Assembly (NCBI GenBank): GCA_027073795.1
Contig: JALTEW010000443.1
Span: forward strand, 1-5,591
Source: a bacterium
GTDB lineage: Bacteria; Desulfobacterota; S145-22
Reading direction: 5' to 3'
Length of the DNA stretch: 5,591 nt
Positions 1-5,591 of this stretch are shown one piece after another; positions within the stretch are counted from its first letter, which is position 1, and each line of letters starts with the position of its first letter. The position numbers were made by a program, and so were the translations under genes. The notes beneath the pieces were generated by a model that saw nothing but the letters and a program-made list of their open reading frames with translations, did no database searches and was not told the DNA's origin.

Positions 1-319
1 AAAATCCGCCCGTCACGATAACAATCTGCTGGATGCCTAACTGGGCACAGTCTTTTATGATACCCATCGTTTTTGAAGCAGGGACTGAGCTAACGACAAG
101 CTCAACCTTCTTCGGAATGTCCTGCAATCTTGCATAGGTCTTAAGTCCCAATATCTCTTTTTCTCTGCTGTTGACCGGGTAAACACTGCCATCGAATCTC
201 AAGTTTACCAGGTTTTCAAGGATGCGAAAGTTCATCTTGAAAGGATTATTGGTAGCACCAACTATTGCCACCGAGTCCGGCCAAAAGAAGGAATCCAGGA
301 AGTGATTGACCCGTTTCAT
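1..319 (-). CDS. Second acyl-CoA synthetase (ADP-forming) alpha-like subunit, N-terminal part only
   Basis: The reading frame opens with ATG at 319-317 and stays open to the window edge, giving about 106 residues; the 3' end lies outside. The product is the N-terminal CoA-binding Rossmann domain of the NDP-forming acyl-CoA synthetase family. It shows SVAIVGAT near residues 16-23, then VYPVN and EILGLKTYARLQDI, and ends in IVIVTGGF. The same landmarks occur in the same order in the complete alpha subunit upstream (1020-2411), so the two are paralogues. Its ATG overlaps the beta-subunit stop as ATGA (319-316). The only Shine-Dalgarno candidate is a weak AGGG about 11 nt upstream, so translational coupling is likely. 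The ligase domains and catalytic histidine are not visible. It could therefore be a full alpha subunit (about 460 residues), a fused alpha-beta protein (about 700), or a stand-alone CoA-binding protein. Family assignment is secure; subunit type is inferred. Confidence 0.85.
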   Translation of the reverse strand, partial: MKRVNHFLDSFFWPDSVAIVGATNNPFKMNFRILENLVNLRFDGSVYPVNSREKEILGLKTYARLQDIPKKVELVVSSVPASKTMGIIKDCAQLGIQQIVIVTGGF

Positions 320-1014
320 ACAGATTTTCCCTTTTCAAGAACCACCAGGGCGTCCACAGCAACGGGTTGGCTCCCGCTCAGGATCACGGGATTGATATCG
401 ATTTCCTTGATCCCCTCATGCTCAAGCCCGATTTTGCCCAGGTTGATGAGCATTTCAGCCAGCAAATCCTTGTCTGCTGCTGGCATACCCCTGGCGTTTC
501 CGAGTACCCGATGTCCCCTGATCTCGTCCATCATCTCCAGGGCATCCCGTTTCTCCAAGGGAGCAACCCGGAAGGAGATATCCTTCAGAATTTCCGTAAA
601 AATCCCTCCCAGGCCGAACATGATACAGGGACCGAACTGCGTATCACGCGTCAAACCCATCACCAGTTCTCGCTGTCCCCGGATCATTTCCTGAATAAGA
701 ATTGTTCCCCCGGATGTCCCCATTGCTTCCTTAAGCGATATAAAGGCTGCCCGGGCCTCGTCCTCGCCTCTAATGCCGATCCTAACCAGGCCCTTTTCGG
801 TTTTGTGGGTTACATCCGGTGAACATCCCTTCATCACGAGGGGATAGCCAATTTCGCGGGTAGTCTTTGCTATCTCCTCCAGTTCTGTAATCTCCTTTTC
901 CCTCGTCACGGGGATGCCATAGGCGGCAAGCAGCCGCTTCGATTCGTGCTCGGAAAGGGTTGTCCGCCCTTCCTCAAGCGCCTTATCGACGATATGAACA
1001 TGTTTCTCTATCAT
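316..1014 (-). CDS. Acyl-CoA synthetase (ADP-forming) beta subunit, ATP-grasp
   Basis: This is the nucleotide-binding beta subunit of an ADP-forming acyl-CoA synthetase (acetyl-CoA synthetase ADP-forming family), a cytosolic enzyme converting acid + CoA + ATP to acyl-CoA + ADP + Pi, reversibly. Its 232 residues match the usual length of separate beta subunits and form one ATP-grasp domain. Visible landmarks are SEHESKRLLAAYGIPV (about 21-36), SPDVTHKTEKG (65-75), GGIFTEILKDISFRVAPL (136-153) and EIDINPV (204-210), followed by D221-A222. H70 matches the beta-subunit histidine (His71 in the Pyrococcus enzyme) that relays phosphate to nucleotide. D206 or N208 probably contacts the metal-nucleotide. 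The start has a strong site, GGGAGG at 1023-1028, 8 nt upstream of the ATG. That site overlaps the last codons and stop of the alpha gene, only 5 bp away. It also overlaps the next gene by ATGA. The frame is intact with all key motifs, so an active enzyme is expected; the acyl substrate is unknown. Confidence 0.93.
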   Translation of the reverse strand: MIEKHVHIVDKALEEGRTTLSEHESKRLLAAYGIPVTREKEITELEEIAKTTREIGYPLVMKGCSPDVTHKTEKGLVRIGIRGEDEARAAFISLKEAMGTSGGTILIQEMIRGQRELVMGLTRDTQFGPCIMFGLGGIFTEILKDISFRVAPLEKRDALEMMDEIRGHRVLGNARGMPAADKDLLAEMLINLGKIGLEHEGIKEIDINPVILSGSQPVAVDALVVLEKGKSV

Positions 1015-1019
1015 AACTG

Positions 1020-2411
1020 TTACCTCCCGGAAATCCTCTCAAGATACGCCTGCCGTTGTCTTAGGACGGAGAGGGCCCAGACAGCTCCCTCGATCGTCTG
1101 AAAGGGAATAATCTTTCCTTCCTTTTCAATTTCTTCACCGATCCCCTCGCTATTTTCCCCATACAGCCAAGCCACCACGGGCTTGTCGCCGGAAACGACC
1201 TGGTTCAGCTCTTCCGACACATCAAGAAAGGCATAATCCGGCAGCCTCAGTGCCACGTTGATACACAAAACCCCGTCCACAGCGGGATCGGCAAGCAACG
1301 CCTTCAGTGCGGGTGGATAGACCTTTTGCATCCCATGCTTCATGACAGCAGGCCAGAGGTCCAGGGGATTGCCCAGAGGCATCCACGGGGGAGATAGGCG
1401 TGCGACGGGATCCAGAGTTTCAGGGGATAGGGGCGCCAGGGCCAGGCCATATCTTTCCAGGGCGTCGGTTGCCATAATCCCTCCCGCCCCCGTGACCGTA
1501 ATCACCGCAATACGGTTCCCCCGCATCGGCGGCAGGTGAAGCAGGGCCCGGACGGCATCACGCATCTGGCTGTCTTCCGTTATCAGGGTGCATCCCGCCT
1601 GGGTCAACGCTGCCTTGTATATTTGGTAACGACCTGCCATGCTTCCGCTGTGGGAAACGGCTGCCCTAGCCCCCGCCTCGCTCTGGCCTGTCTTGAAGAT
1701 GACCACGGGCTTTTTACGGGTAATCCGGGAAGCAAGAGACACAAATTCCCTGCCGCGCATCAGCCCTTCCATATGGATGGCGATGACTCTGACATCGGGG
1801 TCATCTCCCAGATAGCTCAGGGCCTCAACGAAACCGATATCGCAGGCGTTCCCGATGTCAATCCCCTTTCCCATCATCCCTGAAAATTTCCCGGACCCCA
1901 CAAAAAAGATACCCGACTGACAGATAACCCCAACGGGGGCTTTTTCACGGGAAAGCGGCATGAACGAGGTGGTAAAGGGGCGGAAGGCATTGAGAATCCC
2001 AAGGGTATTGGGACCCAGGATTCGCATCCCGTTTTCCCTTGCAATGGCGACCATTTCTTCCTGAAGCCCCTTCCCCTTCTCATCCGCGTCGGCAAACCCC
2101 TGTCCAACCACAATGACGGCCTTAACTCCCACTGCGGCACATTCCCGAATCCCCTTCAAAACCAGGTCGCGGGGAAGATTGATGACAGCCAGGTCGATAG
2201 CTTGGCCAATATCCCCGATGCGGGGGAAGGTCCTGAGACCCAGGATTTCATCCGCCTGGGGATTGACAGGGAAAACCCTCCCCTGGTAACCGAACTGAAG
2301 CATGTTCTCCACCAGGTTATAGGTGCCGGGACCGTTTTTACGGGTGGCCCCAATGATAGCCACACTTTCAGGTTCCACGAATGGTTTCATCGTGTCTTTT
2401 GTATCTCTCAT
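1020..2411 (-). CDS. Acyl-CoA synthetase (ADP-forming) alpha subunit
   Basis: This is the CoA-binding, phosphohistidine-carrying alpha subunit that pairs with the adjacent beta subunit. From the ATG at 2411 it has 463 residues, the usual size of separate alpha subunits (about 460). Domains in order are CoA-binding Rossmann (about 8-110, SVAIIGAT and VFPVN), ligase domain 1 (about 125-290, with ILGPNTLGILN and CQSG) and ligase domain 2 (about 297-460, with TGAGGIMATDALE and NPLDLW). H254 in AAVSHSGSMAG is the expected phosphorylated histidine. E215 in IHMEG lies 39 residues before it, the same spacing as Glu218/His257 in the Pyrococcus enzyme. The start is uncertain. The longest frame opens at GTG 2453, but that codon lies in the loop of a perfect hairpin and the added residues are not family-like. 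ATG 2411 has GGGAAGG only 2 nt upstream. ATG 2390 is also plausible, giving a 456-residue protein beginning MKPFVEPESVAI. Family and function class are secure; the substrate is unknown. Confidence 0.92.
   Translation of the reverse strand: MRDTKDTMKPFVEPESVAIIGATRKNGPGTYNLVENMLQFGYQGRVFPVNPQADEILGLRTFPRIGDIGQAIDLAVINLPRDLVLKGIRECAAVGVKAVIVVGQGFADADEKGKGLQEEMVAIARENGMRILGPNTLGILNAFRPFTTSFMPLSREKAPVGVICQSGIFFVGSGKFSGMMGKGIDIGNACDIGFVEALSYLGDDPDVRVIAIHMEGLMRGREFVSLASRITRKKPVVIFKTGQSEAGARAAVSHSGSMAGRYQIYKAALTQAGCTLITEDSQMRDAVRALLHLPPMRGNRIAVITVTGAGGIMATDALERYGLALAPLSPETLDPVARLSPPWMPLGNPLDLWPAVMKHGMQKVYPPALKALLADPAVDGVLCINVALRLPDYAFLDVSEELNQVVSGDKPVVAWLYGENSEGIGEEIEKEGKIIPFQTIEGAVWALSVLRQRQAYLERISGR
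1023..1028 (-). promoter_or_regulatory. Ribosome binding site of the beta subunit, inside the alpha gene end
   Basis: On the minus strand GGGAGG precedes the beta ATG by 8 nt. It is formed by the last two sense codons of the alpha gene (Gly-Arg), next to its TAA stop. Ribosomes ending alpha would therefore sit on the beta start region, which fits matched production of the two subunits. Confidence 0.75.
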
Positions 2412-2430
2412 GTCCTTCCCGTTCGATGAA

Positions 2431-2464
2431 AAGGGTATGAGACACGCCCGCACCTCATACCCTT
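2431..2464 (-). repeat. Perfect 11-bp inverted repeat (hairpin or operator) between transporter and alpha subunit
   Basis: AAGGGTATGAG (2431-2441) and CTCATACCCTT (2454-2464) are exact reverse complements separated by a 12-base loop. The element lies between the MFS stop codon and the alpha-subunit ATG. On the transcribed minus strand the stem is followed by only a short run of T (CCCTTTTC), so it is at best a weak intrinsic terminator. It could attenuate transcription, stabilise an mRNA end, or be bound as DNA by a dimeric regulator. It also buries the alternative GTG start at 2453 in its loop. The pairing is seen directly; the role is inferred. Confidence 0.7.
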
Positions 2465-2482
2465 GCGTTTTCTAAACTTTAT

Positions 2483-3736
2483 CTAATTTGCCTCTTCCGG
2501 CACAGGCTTCTTTAAATACAGCGAGAGCACCATCCCTACCAGCGAGATTCCCCCCGCTACCAGAAAGGGAAGGGTGAAAGAGTGACTGACATCGGCCAGG
2601 TAACCGCCCAGTGCCGGCCCAATCGCCTGTCCGATACCGAAAAAGAGCGTGATAAACCCTAGTCCTGCTGGAGCCAGACGTGGACCGACAAAATCACCAG
2701 CCGCCGCCGCCATGATGGTAGGAACGCTCCAGGCCGTCAGCCCGAACATGAACGCCGAAAGGTAAAAACCGAACTTGACTTTGACCAGCGCATAAATGAT
2801 GTAGGAAGCCCCAAGAACCAGATAAGCCAGGGCCGCTCCTCGGCTTCTGCCAAGACGATCTGAGATGCCACCCCAGATGACACCACAAAAGATGCTCAAT
2901 CCCCCAACGGTTGCCCAGAGTGCCCCTGCCCACGCCTGGGAATACCCCATTTCCTTCACTAAGTAGGCGGCAAAAAAGACCATGTAGATAATGTAGGACA
3001 GCCCGTAAAAGAAATAGACCGCGCCGAGATACCAGACTGAGGGTTTTCGGTAGATCATGGACCAGTCCAGGGCCGAGGCCTTGCCTCCCGGTGTAGAAAC
3101 GGATGCCTCTGCGTCATTCCCCGACACGCCAACTGGCAGCAGGCCCTTTTCCTCCGGGCGACTCCGGACAAATAAAAAAACGATACCGGAAACAACCAGC
3201 ACGGCACCCCCCAGGATATACCAGGAATAGCGCCATCCATCGGCGCCAAAGGCCTTCAGGATGGGGGGAACCACCAACCCAGAGATCAGCGTTCCCATCC
3301 CGATCCCTGCCGAGACAATACCCGTAGCAAACCCCCGTTTCTTCATGGCAAACCACGCAGACCCCAGCGCCATTGCCGGCACATAAGCCGCTCCATTCCC
3401 TAGGCCGGTTAAAAGGCGCATGGTAAAGGCAAACCTGAAGGTTTGCGCGAGACCGGTCAACATCATCGTGATACCCATCAGGACCAGGGCAAGGGTAATC
3501 ACAATGCGAGTCCCGAACCGGGCTGCCAGGAACCCGCCGATGATAGCCATAGACAGGTAACCGATGAAGTTCCCCGTTCCCAGCAACCCGAGCTGAGTAT
3601 AATCGAATTTGAGGCCATCCTTCATCGCAGGCAGGATGATGGTGTAGGCCATACGCCCGAAACCGTGGGCCGCAATGGTGGTGAGCAACCCCATGAAGAT
3701 CACCACCCATCCATAATGAAATCCCCCTTTTTTCAT
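2483..3736 (-). CDS. MFS transporter, probable carboxylate carrier
   Basis: This is an inner-membrane major facilitator superfamily permease of 417 residues. Twelve hydrophobic segments can be placed at about 8-25, 46-72, 76-97, 100-125, 137-160, 170-190, 234-260, 268-290, 300-318, 322-345, 355-380 and 388-407. A hydrophilic loop at 191-230 separates the two six-helix halves. The motif-A signature GGISDRLGR (289-297) lies between helices 8 and 9, and a degenerate copy, GGFLAARFGTR, between helices 2 and 3. The N-terminus HYGWVV and GFGRMAYTIILPAM recall the YbfB-like and monocarboxylate/oxalate-formate branches of the family, but I cannot fix the subfamily. A strong ribosome site, GAGGAGGG (3743-3750), lies 6 nt before the ATG. 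It sits 37 bp after marR and just before the acyl-CoA synthetase genes, so it probably imports the acid that the synthetase activates, or exports the acid it releases. The substrate is inferred from context only. Confidence 0.9.
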   Translation of the reverse strand: MKKGGFHYGWVVIFMGLLTTIAAHGFGRMAYTIILPAMKDGLKFDYTQLGLLGTGNFIGYLSMAIIGGFLAARFGTRIVITLALVLMGITMMLTGLAQTFRFAFTMRLLTGLGNGAAYVPAMALGSAWFAMKKRGFATGIVSAGIGMGTLISGLVVPPILKAFGADGWRYSWYILGGAVLVVSGIVFLFVRSRPEEKGLLPVGVSGNDAEASVSTPGGKASALDWSMIYRKPSVWYLGAVYFFYGLSYIIYMVFFAAYLVKEMGYSQAWAGALWATVGGLSIFCGVIWGGISDRLGRSRGAALAYLVLGASYIIYALVKVKFGFYLSAFMFGLTAWSVPTIMAAAAGDFVGPRLAPAGLGFITLFFGIGQAIGPALGGYLADVSHSFTLPFLVAGGISLVGMVLSLYLKKPVPEEAN

Positions 3737-3773
3737 CGCCTTCCCTCCTCTTTAAAGTGTTTCCATTTGTTTG

Positions 3774-4202
3774 CTAACCATCCACAAAGTCAGCATTTTC
3801 TATCTTGGAAACAACCTGTTCAAAGGTCCTTCGTTCCTCCTCCGTCAGGAAAGAAAGAAAGCTCTGGTTAACCCGGTGGTACAGGTCTGTCAGGGTTTCA
3901 CGCAGTTCTTCCGCTCTCGGTGTAAGCCGTACCCTGATGGACCGTCGGTCCTCAGGACAAATCTGGCGTGTAACAAATCCGTCTCTCTCCAATCGGTCAA
4001 CCAGGCCCGTAAGGGTCGCCTTGTCTAAGACAACCTTCTGCGCCAGGGCGCTGATAGAGATATCTTCCTCCTCGTAAAGGGCCGTCAAAAGAAAAAACTG
4101 GGTGGTGGTCAGCCCGTAAGGGGCCACCGCGTCACGGGTCAGCTTGGCCATCTTCCGGGACACCTTACCTACCTGAAAACAGAGACAATCCTTAAAAAGC
4201 AT
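3774..4202 (-). CDS. MarR-family transcriptional regulator
   Basis: This is a dimeric winged-helix DNA-binding regulator of 142 residues from ATG 4202. An N-terminal dimerisation helix is followed by YGLTTTQFFLLTALYEE (about 29-45), the helix-turn-helix region ISALAQKVVLDKATLTGLVDRLE (about 50-72), and the wing DRRSIRVRLTPRAEEL (85-100), where D85-R86-R87 and LT are family hallmarks. A C-terminal helix (about 101-135) completes the dimer interface. The start at 4202 was preferred because GGAG and AAGG (4208-4215) lie 5-9 nt upstream. The longer GTG start at 4238 and the ATG at 4217 have no ribosome site, and 4238 would leave a leader of only about 14 nt from the predicted promoter. It is first in the operon with the transporter and synthetase genes, so it probably represses its own operon until a ligand, perhaps the substrate acid or its CoA ester, binds. 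Family is secure; the ligand is unknown. Confidence 0.93.
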   Translation of the reverse strand: MLFKDCLCFQVGKVSRKMAKLTRDAVAPYGLTTTQFFLLTALYEEEDISISALAQKVVLDKATLTGLVDRLERDGFVTRQICPEDRRSIRVRLTPRAEELRETLTDLYHRVNQSFLSFLTEEERRTFEQVVSKIENADFVDG

Positions 4203-4244
4203 GGGCACCTTCTCCATGAGGCCAAAAACAGTTCGCACCCAAAA

Positions 4245-4260
4245 AGTTTCTATACAAACT
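4245..4260. promoter_or_regulatory. Candidate MarR operator palindrome
   Basis: AGTTTCTATACAAACT is an inverted repeat: half-sites AGTTT and AAACT flank a 6-bp centre containing self-complementary TATA, with 14 of 16 positions symmetric. The size and AT-rich dyad fit MarR-family operators. It overlaps the end of the predicted -10 box and the start-site region of the marR promoter, where a bound dimer would block transcription. The symmetry is seen directly; binding by the adjacent MarR protein is inferred. Confidence 0.55.
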
Positions 4261-4287
4261 AATATTCCTTGCTCATCGACTTGTCAA
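4259..4287 (-). promoter_or_regulatory. Sigma70-type promoter for the marR operon
   Basis: On the minus strand a perfect -35 box TTGACA (4287-4282) is followed, after exactly 17 bp, by TATTAG (4264-4259), a 4-of-6 match to TATAAT. Transcription would start near 4252, giving a leader of about 50 nt before the marR ATG at 4202. It is the only good promoter-like sequence I found in the gap between the DUF2520 gene and marR. Confidence 0.6.
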
Positions 4288-4386
4288 GGAAAAATCGTCT
4301 TTTGTCTATAGTGAGAAACCAACCCCCCCGAGAGCAAGGTGTTTTTGTAGCTGATAGCGGTTTAGGAGACAGGAAAGCACGTCCTC

Positions 4387-5262
4387 TCAATCTTTCAGCA
4401 AGGCCAGGATCCGGCTGGCGGCCTCGTCGCTTAAGGTACCTTTGCGCCTGCCCACGTCCACGTTCAGCCGGGCCAGTTCCCTGTAAGCCGGTGCAAACTC
4501 CGGTATCAGGCGGCTAATAGCCTCCAAGTGATGGGCTACAACCTCGGCATCCCCTCGTGCAATTGGTCCGGTCAGGCCCTTGACGGGGCCAAGCTTTCGA
4601 ATATTGTTCAAGCTCCCCTCGATCAACGGCATGAGGGCTGTGAGCCCCTTTTCGCGATCGATCCCGATGGCCTCATAAAACCGGAGGCTTAGGTCGATGA
4701 TGGAGACAAAGAAGTTCGAGGCAATTACGGCAGCGGCATGGTAGATAGGTTTGTCCTCTGTTCTGATAGTCATGACCTGCCCGCCGAGCGCCCGTGCCAG
4801 GGCCTTTGCCACATCAATCGCCTCAGCGTTTCCCTCCAGGCAGAAATAGGACCCCGCTAACGTCTCGATCGCGACATCCACATCGGCAAAGCTCTGGAGA
4901 GGATGCATGGAGCCGATAAAACAACCTTGCGCTTTGGCCGGGGAGAGGATACTCGAAGGCACCGAGCCACTGACATGCAAAACGATCTGCCCTTTTCTGA
5001 ATCCCCCTCTCTGGGCAATCTCTTTACACACGCCCTGGATGACATCATCCCGTGTCGTGAGCATGATGATATCACCTTTCAGACTTATTTCATGTGCCTT
5101 GTCCGTAGCAGGCGGGGATGGGCTCAGGCGCCTCGCCGCTTCACCTGCGGAGGCCAAGGTTCGGCTTGCGATTCCTGCAATATTATAACCAGCCTTCTGT
5201 AACAAAACGGCCAGAGCCGTCCCCACCTTTCCCGCACCGACAATGACGATTTTCTGTGTCAT
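4387..5262 (-). CDS. Rossmann-fold/DUF2520 oxidoreductase-like protein
   Basis: The 291-residue product has the two-domain plan of the DUF2520 family, related to ketopantoate reductase, 6-phosphogluconate dehydrogenase and pyrroline-5-carboxylate reductase folds. The N-terminal nucleotide-binding domain starts IVIVGAGKVGTA (GxGxxG at 9-14), with S33-R34 after strand 2, which suggests NADP(H) over NAD(H). SMHPLQSF (118-125) is a family hallmark. The C-terminal all-helical domain carries K171, YHAAAVIASNF (174-184) and GPIARGD (232-238). K171 and N183 are candidate catalytic residues by analogy with related dehydrogenases. The reaction is not established; some family members lie beside pantothenate genes (for example in mycobacteria), so a ketopantoate-type reduction is one possibility, but no pan gene is seen here. 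The ATG has a strong AAAGGAGG site 6 nt upstream and overlaps the preceding stop by ATGA (5262-5259), so it is coupled to the AsmA-like gene. Confidence 0.88.
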   Translation of the reverse strand: MTQKIVIVGAGKVGTALAVLLQKAGYNIAGIASRTLASAGEAARRLSPSPPATDKAHEISLKGDIIMLTTRDDVIQGVCKEIAQRGGFRKGQIVLHVSGSVPSSILSPAKAQGCFIGSMHPLQSFADVDVAIETLAGSYFCLEGNAEAIDVAKALARALGGQVMTIRTEDKPIYHAAAVIASNFFVSIIDLSLRFYEAIGIDREKGLTALMPLIEGSLNNIRKLGPVKGLTGPIARGDAEVVAHHLEAISRLIPEFAPAYRELARLNVDVGRRKGTLSDEAASRILALLKD

Positions 5263-5591
5263 TCCTTTCCTCCTTTTTCAGAATGATTCTGGAAGGGATA
5301 GAAGGGAAGGGAAATAATCTTCTTGAAGGTATCCCAAACCCTTTTACCCCATTTCTCTGCGTTCACAGAGCGTACCTGCGGGTTTTTAACAGGACCTTTA
5401 ATCTCAAAATAATATCCAACCAATTTTTTGTCCTTATTGGTGAAGATTCTCCCGATGAGGGGGATCCTGCTGATAAATGTATCAATCAATTTGAAGGGGT
5501 AAACCCCAACGAATAGTGACAAGACACCGTTTTTTAGATTCAAGTTTCCCTCTCCCGCCATGTAGAAGGGCCGGCTTTCCAGATAGGCGTC
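5259..5591 (-). CDS. AsmA-like envelope protein, C-terminal fragment
   Basis: The frame is open from the window edge to a TGA at 5261-5259, giving about 110 visible residues; an internal ATG at 5561 is probably not the true start. The fragment resembles the C-terminal end of AsmA/DUF3971-type proteins: a beta-rich GEGNLNLKNGVL segment, then the hydrophobic LIDTFISRIPLIGRIF, then VGYYFEIKGPVKNPQVRSV, in which a final strand ending in GP..(N/D)P.V is typical. It ends with an amphipathic tail, KRVWDTFKKIISLPFYPF. Family members are usually long, anchored in the inner membrane and span the periplasm of diderm bacteria, where they are linked to lipid transport or outer-membrane assembly. The N-terminal anchor and most of the protein are outside the window. 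Its last codons contain the ribosome site of the next gene. The assignment rests on a short piece and is moderately sure. Confidence 0.7.
   Translation of the reverse strand, partial: DAYLESRPFYMAGEGNLNLKNGVLSLFVGVYPFKLIDTFISRIPLIGRIFTNKDKKLVGYYFEIKGPVKNPQVRSVNAEKWGKRVWDTFKKIISLPFYPFQNHSEKGGKE

Larger units (their letters stand above)
4203..4386. other. Intergenic region between the two transcription units
   Basis: This gap holds the marR ribosome site, the promoter and operator candidate described separately, and a run of seven C at 4323-4329. No gene is visible. I found no strong intrinsic terminator for the upstream AsmA-DUF2520 unit: the best stem, just after the DUF2520 stop, is short, mismatched and lacks a T-run. 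Read-through into marR is therefore possible. Confidence 0.6.

Noticed and set aside
302..822. Plus-strand open frames of 130 and 151 codons over the beta gene
   Set aside because: They lie opposite a clear ATP-grasp gene, have no family-like motifs and are shadows of its codon use. The same holds for the other plus-strand frames in the window.
2412..2453. N-terminal extension of the alpha subunit from GTG 2453
   Set aside because: The codon sits in the loop of a perfect hairpin, and the 14 added residues precede the normal family N-terminus without resembling it. The downstream ATGs give the usual length.
2431..2464. The hairpin as a strong Rho-independent terminator
   Set aside because: The stem base is A-T rich and only four T follow on the minus strand. 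A full stop here would also cut off the synthetase genes, for which I see no separate promoter.
3114..3710. 198-codon minus-strand frame inside the transporter gene
   Set aside because: It is an out-of-frame shadow of the MFS gene, rich in Gly, Arg, His and Cys, with no domain signature.
4203..4238. MarR start at GTG 4238 or ATG 4217
   Set aside because: Neither has a ribosome binding site, whereas ATG 4202 has GGAG and AAGG at good spacing.
4323..4329. Run of seven C as a phase-variable tract
   Set aside because: It is short, lies outside coding sequence and outside the promoter spacer, so there is no reason to assign it a switching role.
4360..4386. Intrinsic terminator after the DUF2520 gene
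   Set aside because: The GAGGAC/GTCTCC stem is short, has a mismatch and a G-U pair, and is not followed by a T-run.

Overview
The window carries seven protein-coding genes, all read from the minus strand, so transcription runs from high to low coordinates. No RNA gene, mobile element or CRISPR array is visible. Moderate GC, good Shine-Dalgarno sites, an AsmA-type envelope protein and an ADP-forming acyl-CoA synthetase together suggest a diderm anaerobe. A Desulfobacterota (former Deltaproteobacteria) or syntroph-like genome fits best, but this is inferred from gene content and not proven.

Upstream unit (5591 to 4387): the C-terminal end of an AsmA-like envelope protein, cut by the window edge, overlaps by ATGA with a complete Rossmann/DUF2520 NAD(P)-dependent oxidoreductase-like gene. 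About 180 bases (4203-4386) then separate it from the next unit. That gap has no convincing terminator, but it holds a good sigma70-type promoter for the downstream genes, with a near-palindromic operator candidate at its -10 box.

Downstream unit (4202 to 1): a MarR-family regulator, a 12-helix MFS transporter, the alpha and beta subunits of an ADP-forming acyl-CoA synthetase, and the start of a second alpha-like subunit that leaves the window. Spacing is tight (37 bp, then about 70 bp with a perfect hairpin, then 5 bp, then an ATGA overlap), so this looks like one operon. The proposed logic is that a ligand-responsive MarR protein controls its own promoter, the MFS carrier moves a carboxylate, and the synthetase interconverts acid + CoA + ATP with acyl-CoA + ADP + Pi. 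The direction (activation of an imported acid, or ATP recovery with acid export) and the substrate cannot be read from the sequence.

Points worth a second look are the two alpha-type genes flanking a single beta gene, the 11-bp perfect inverted repeat between transporter and synthetase, and the operator-like palindrome over the marR promoter.
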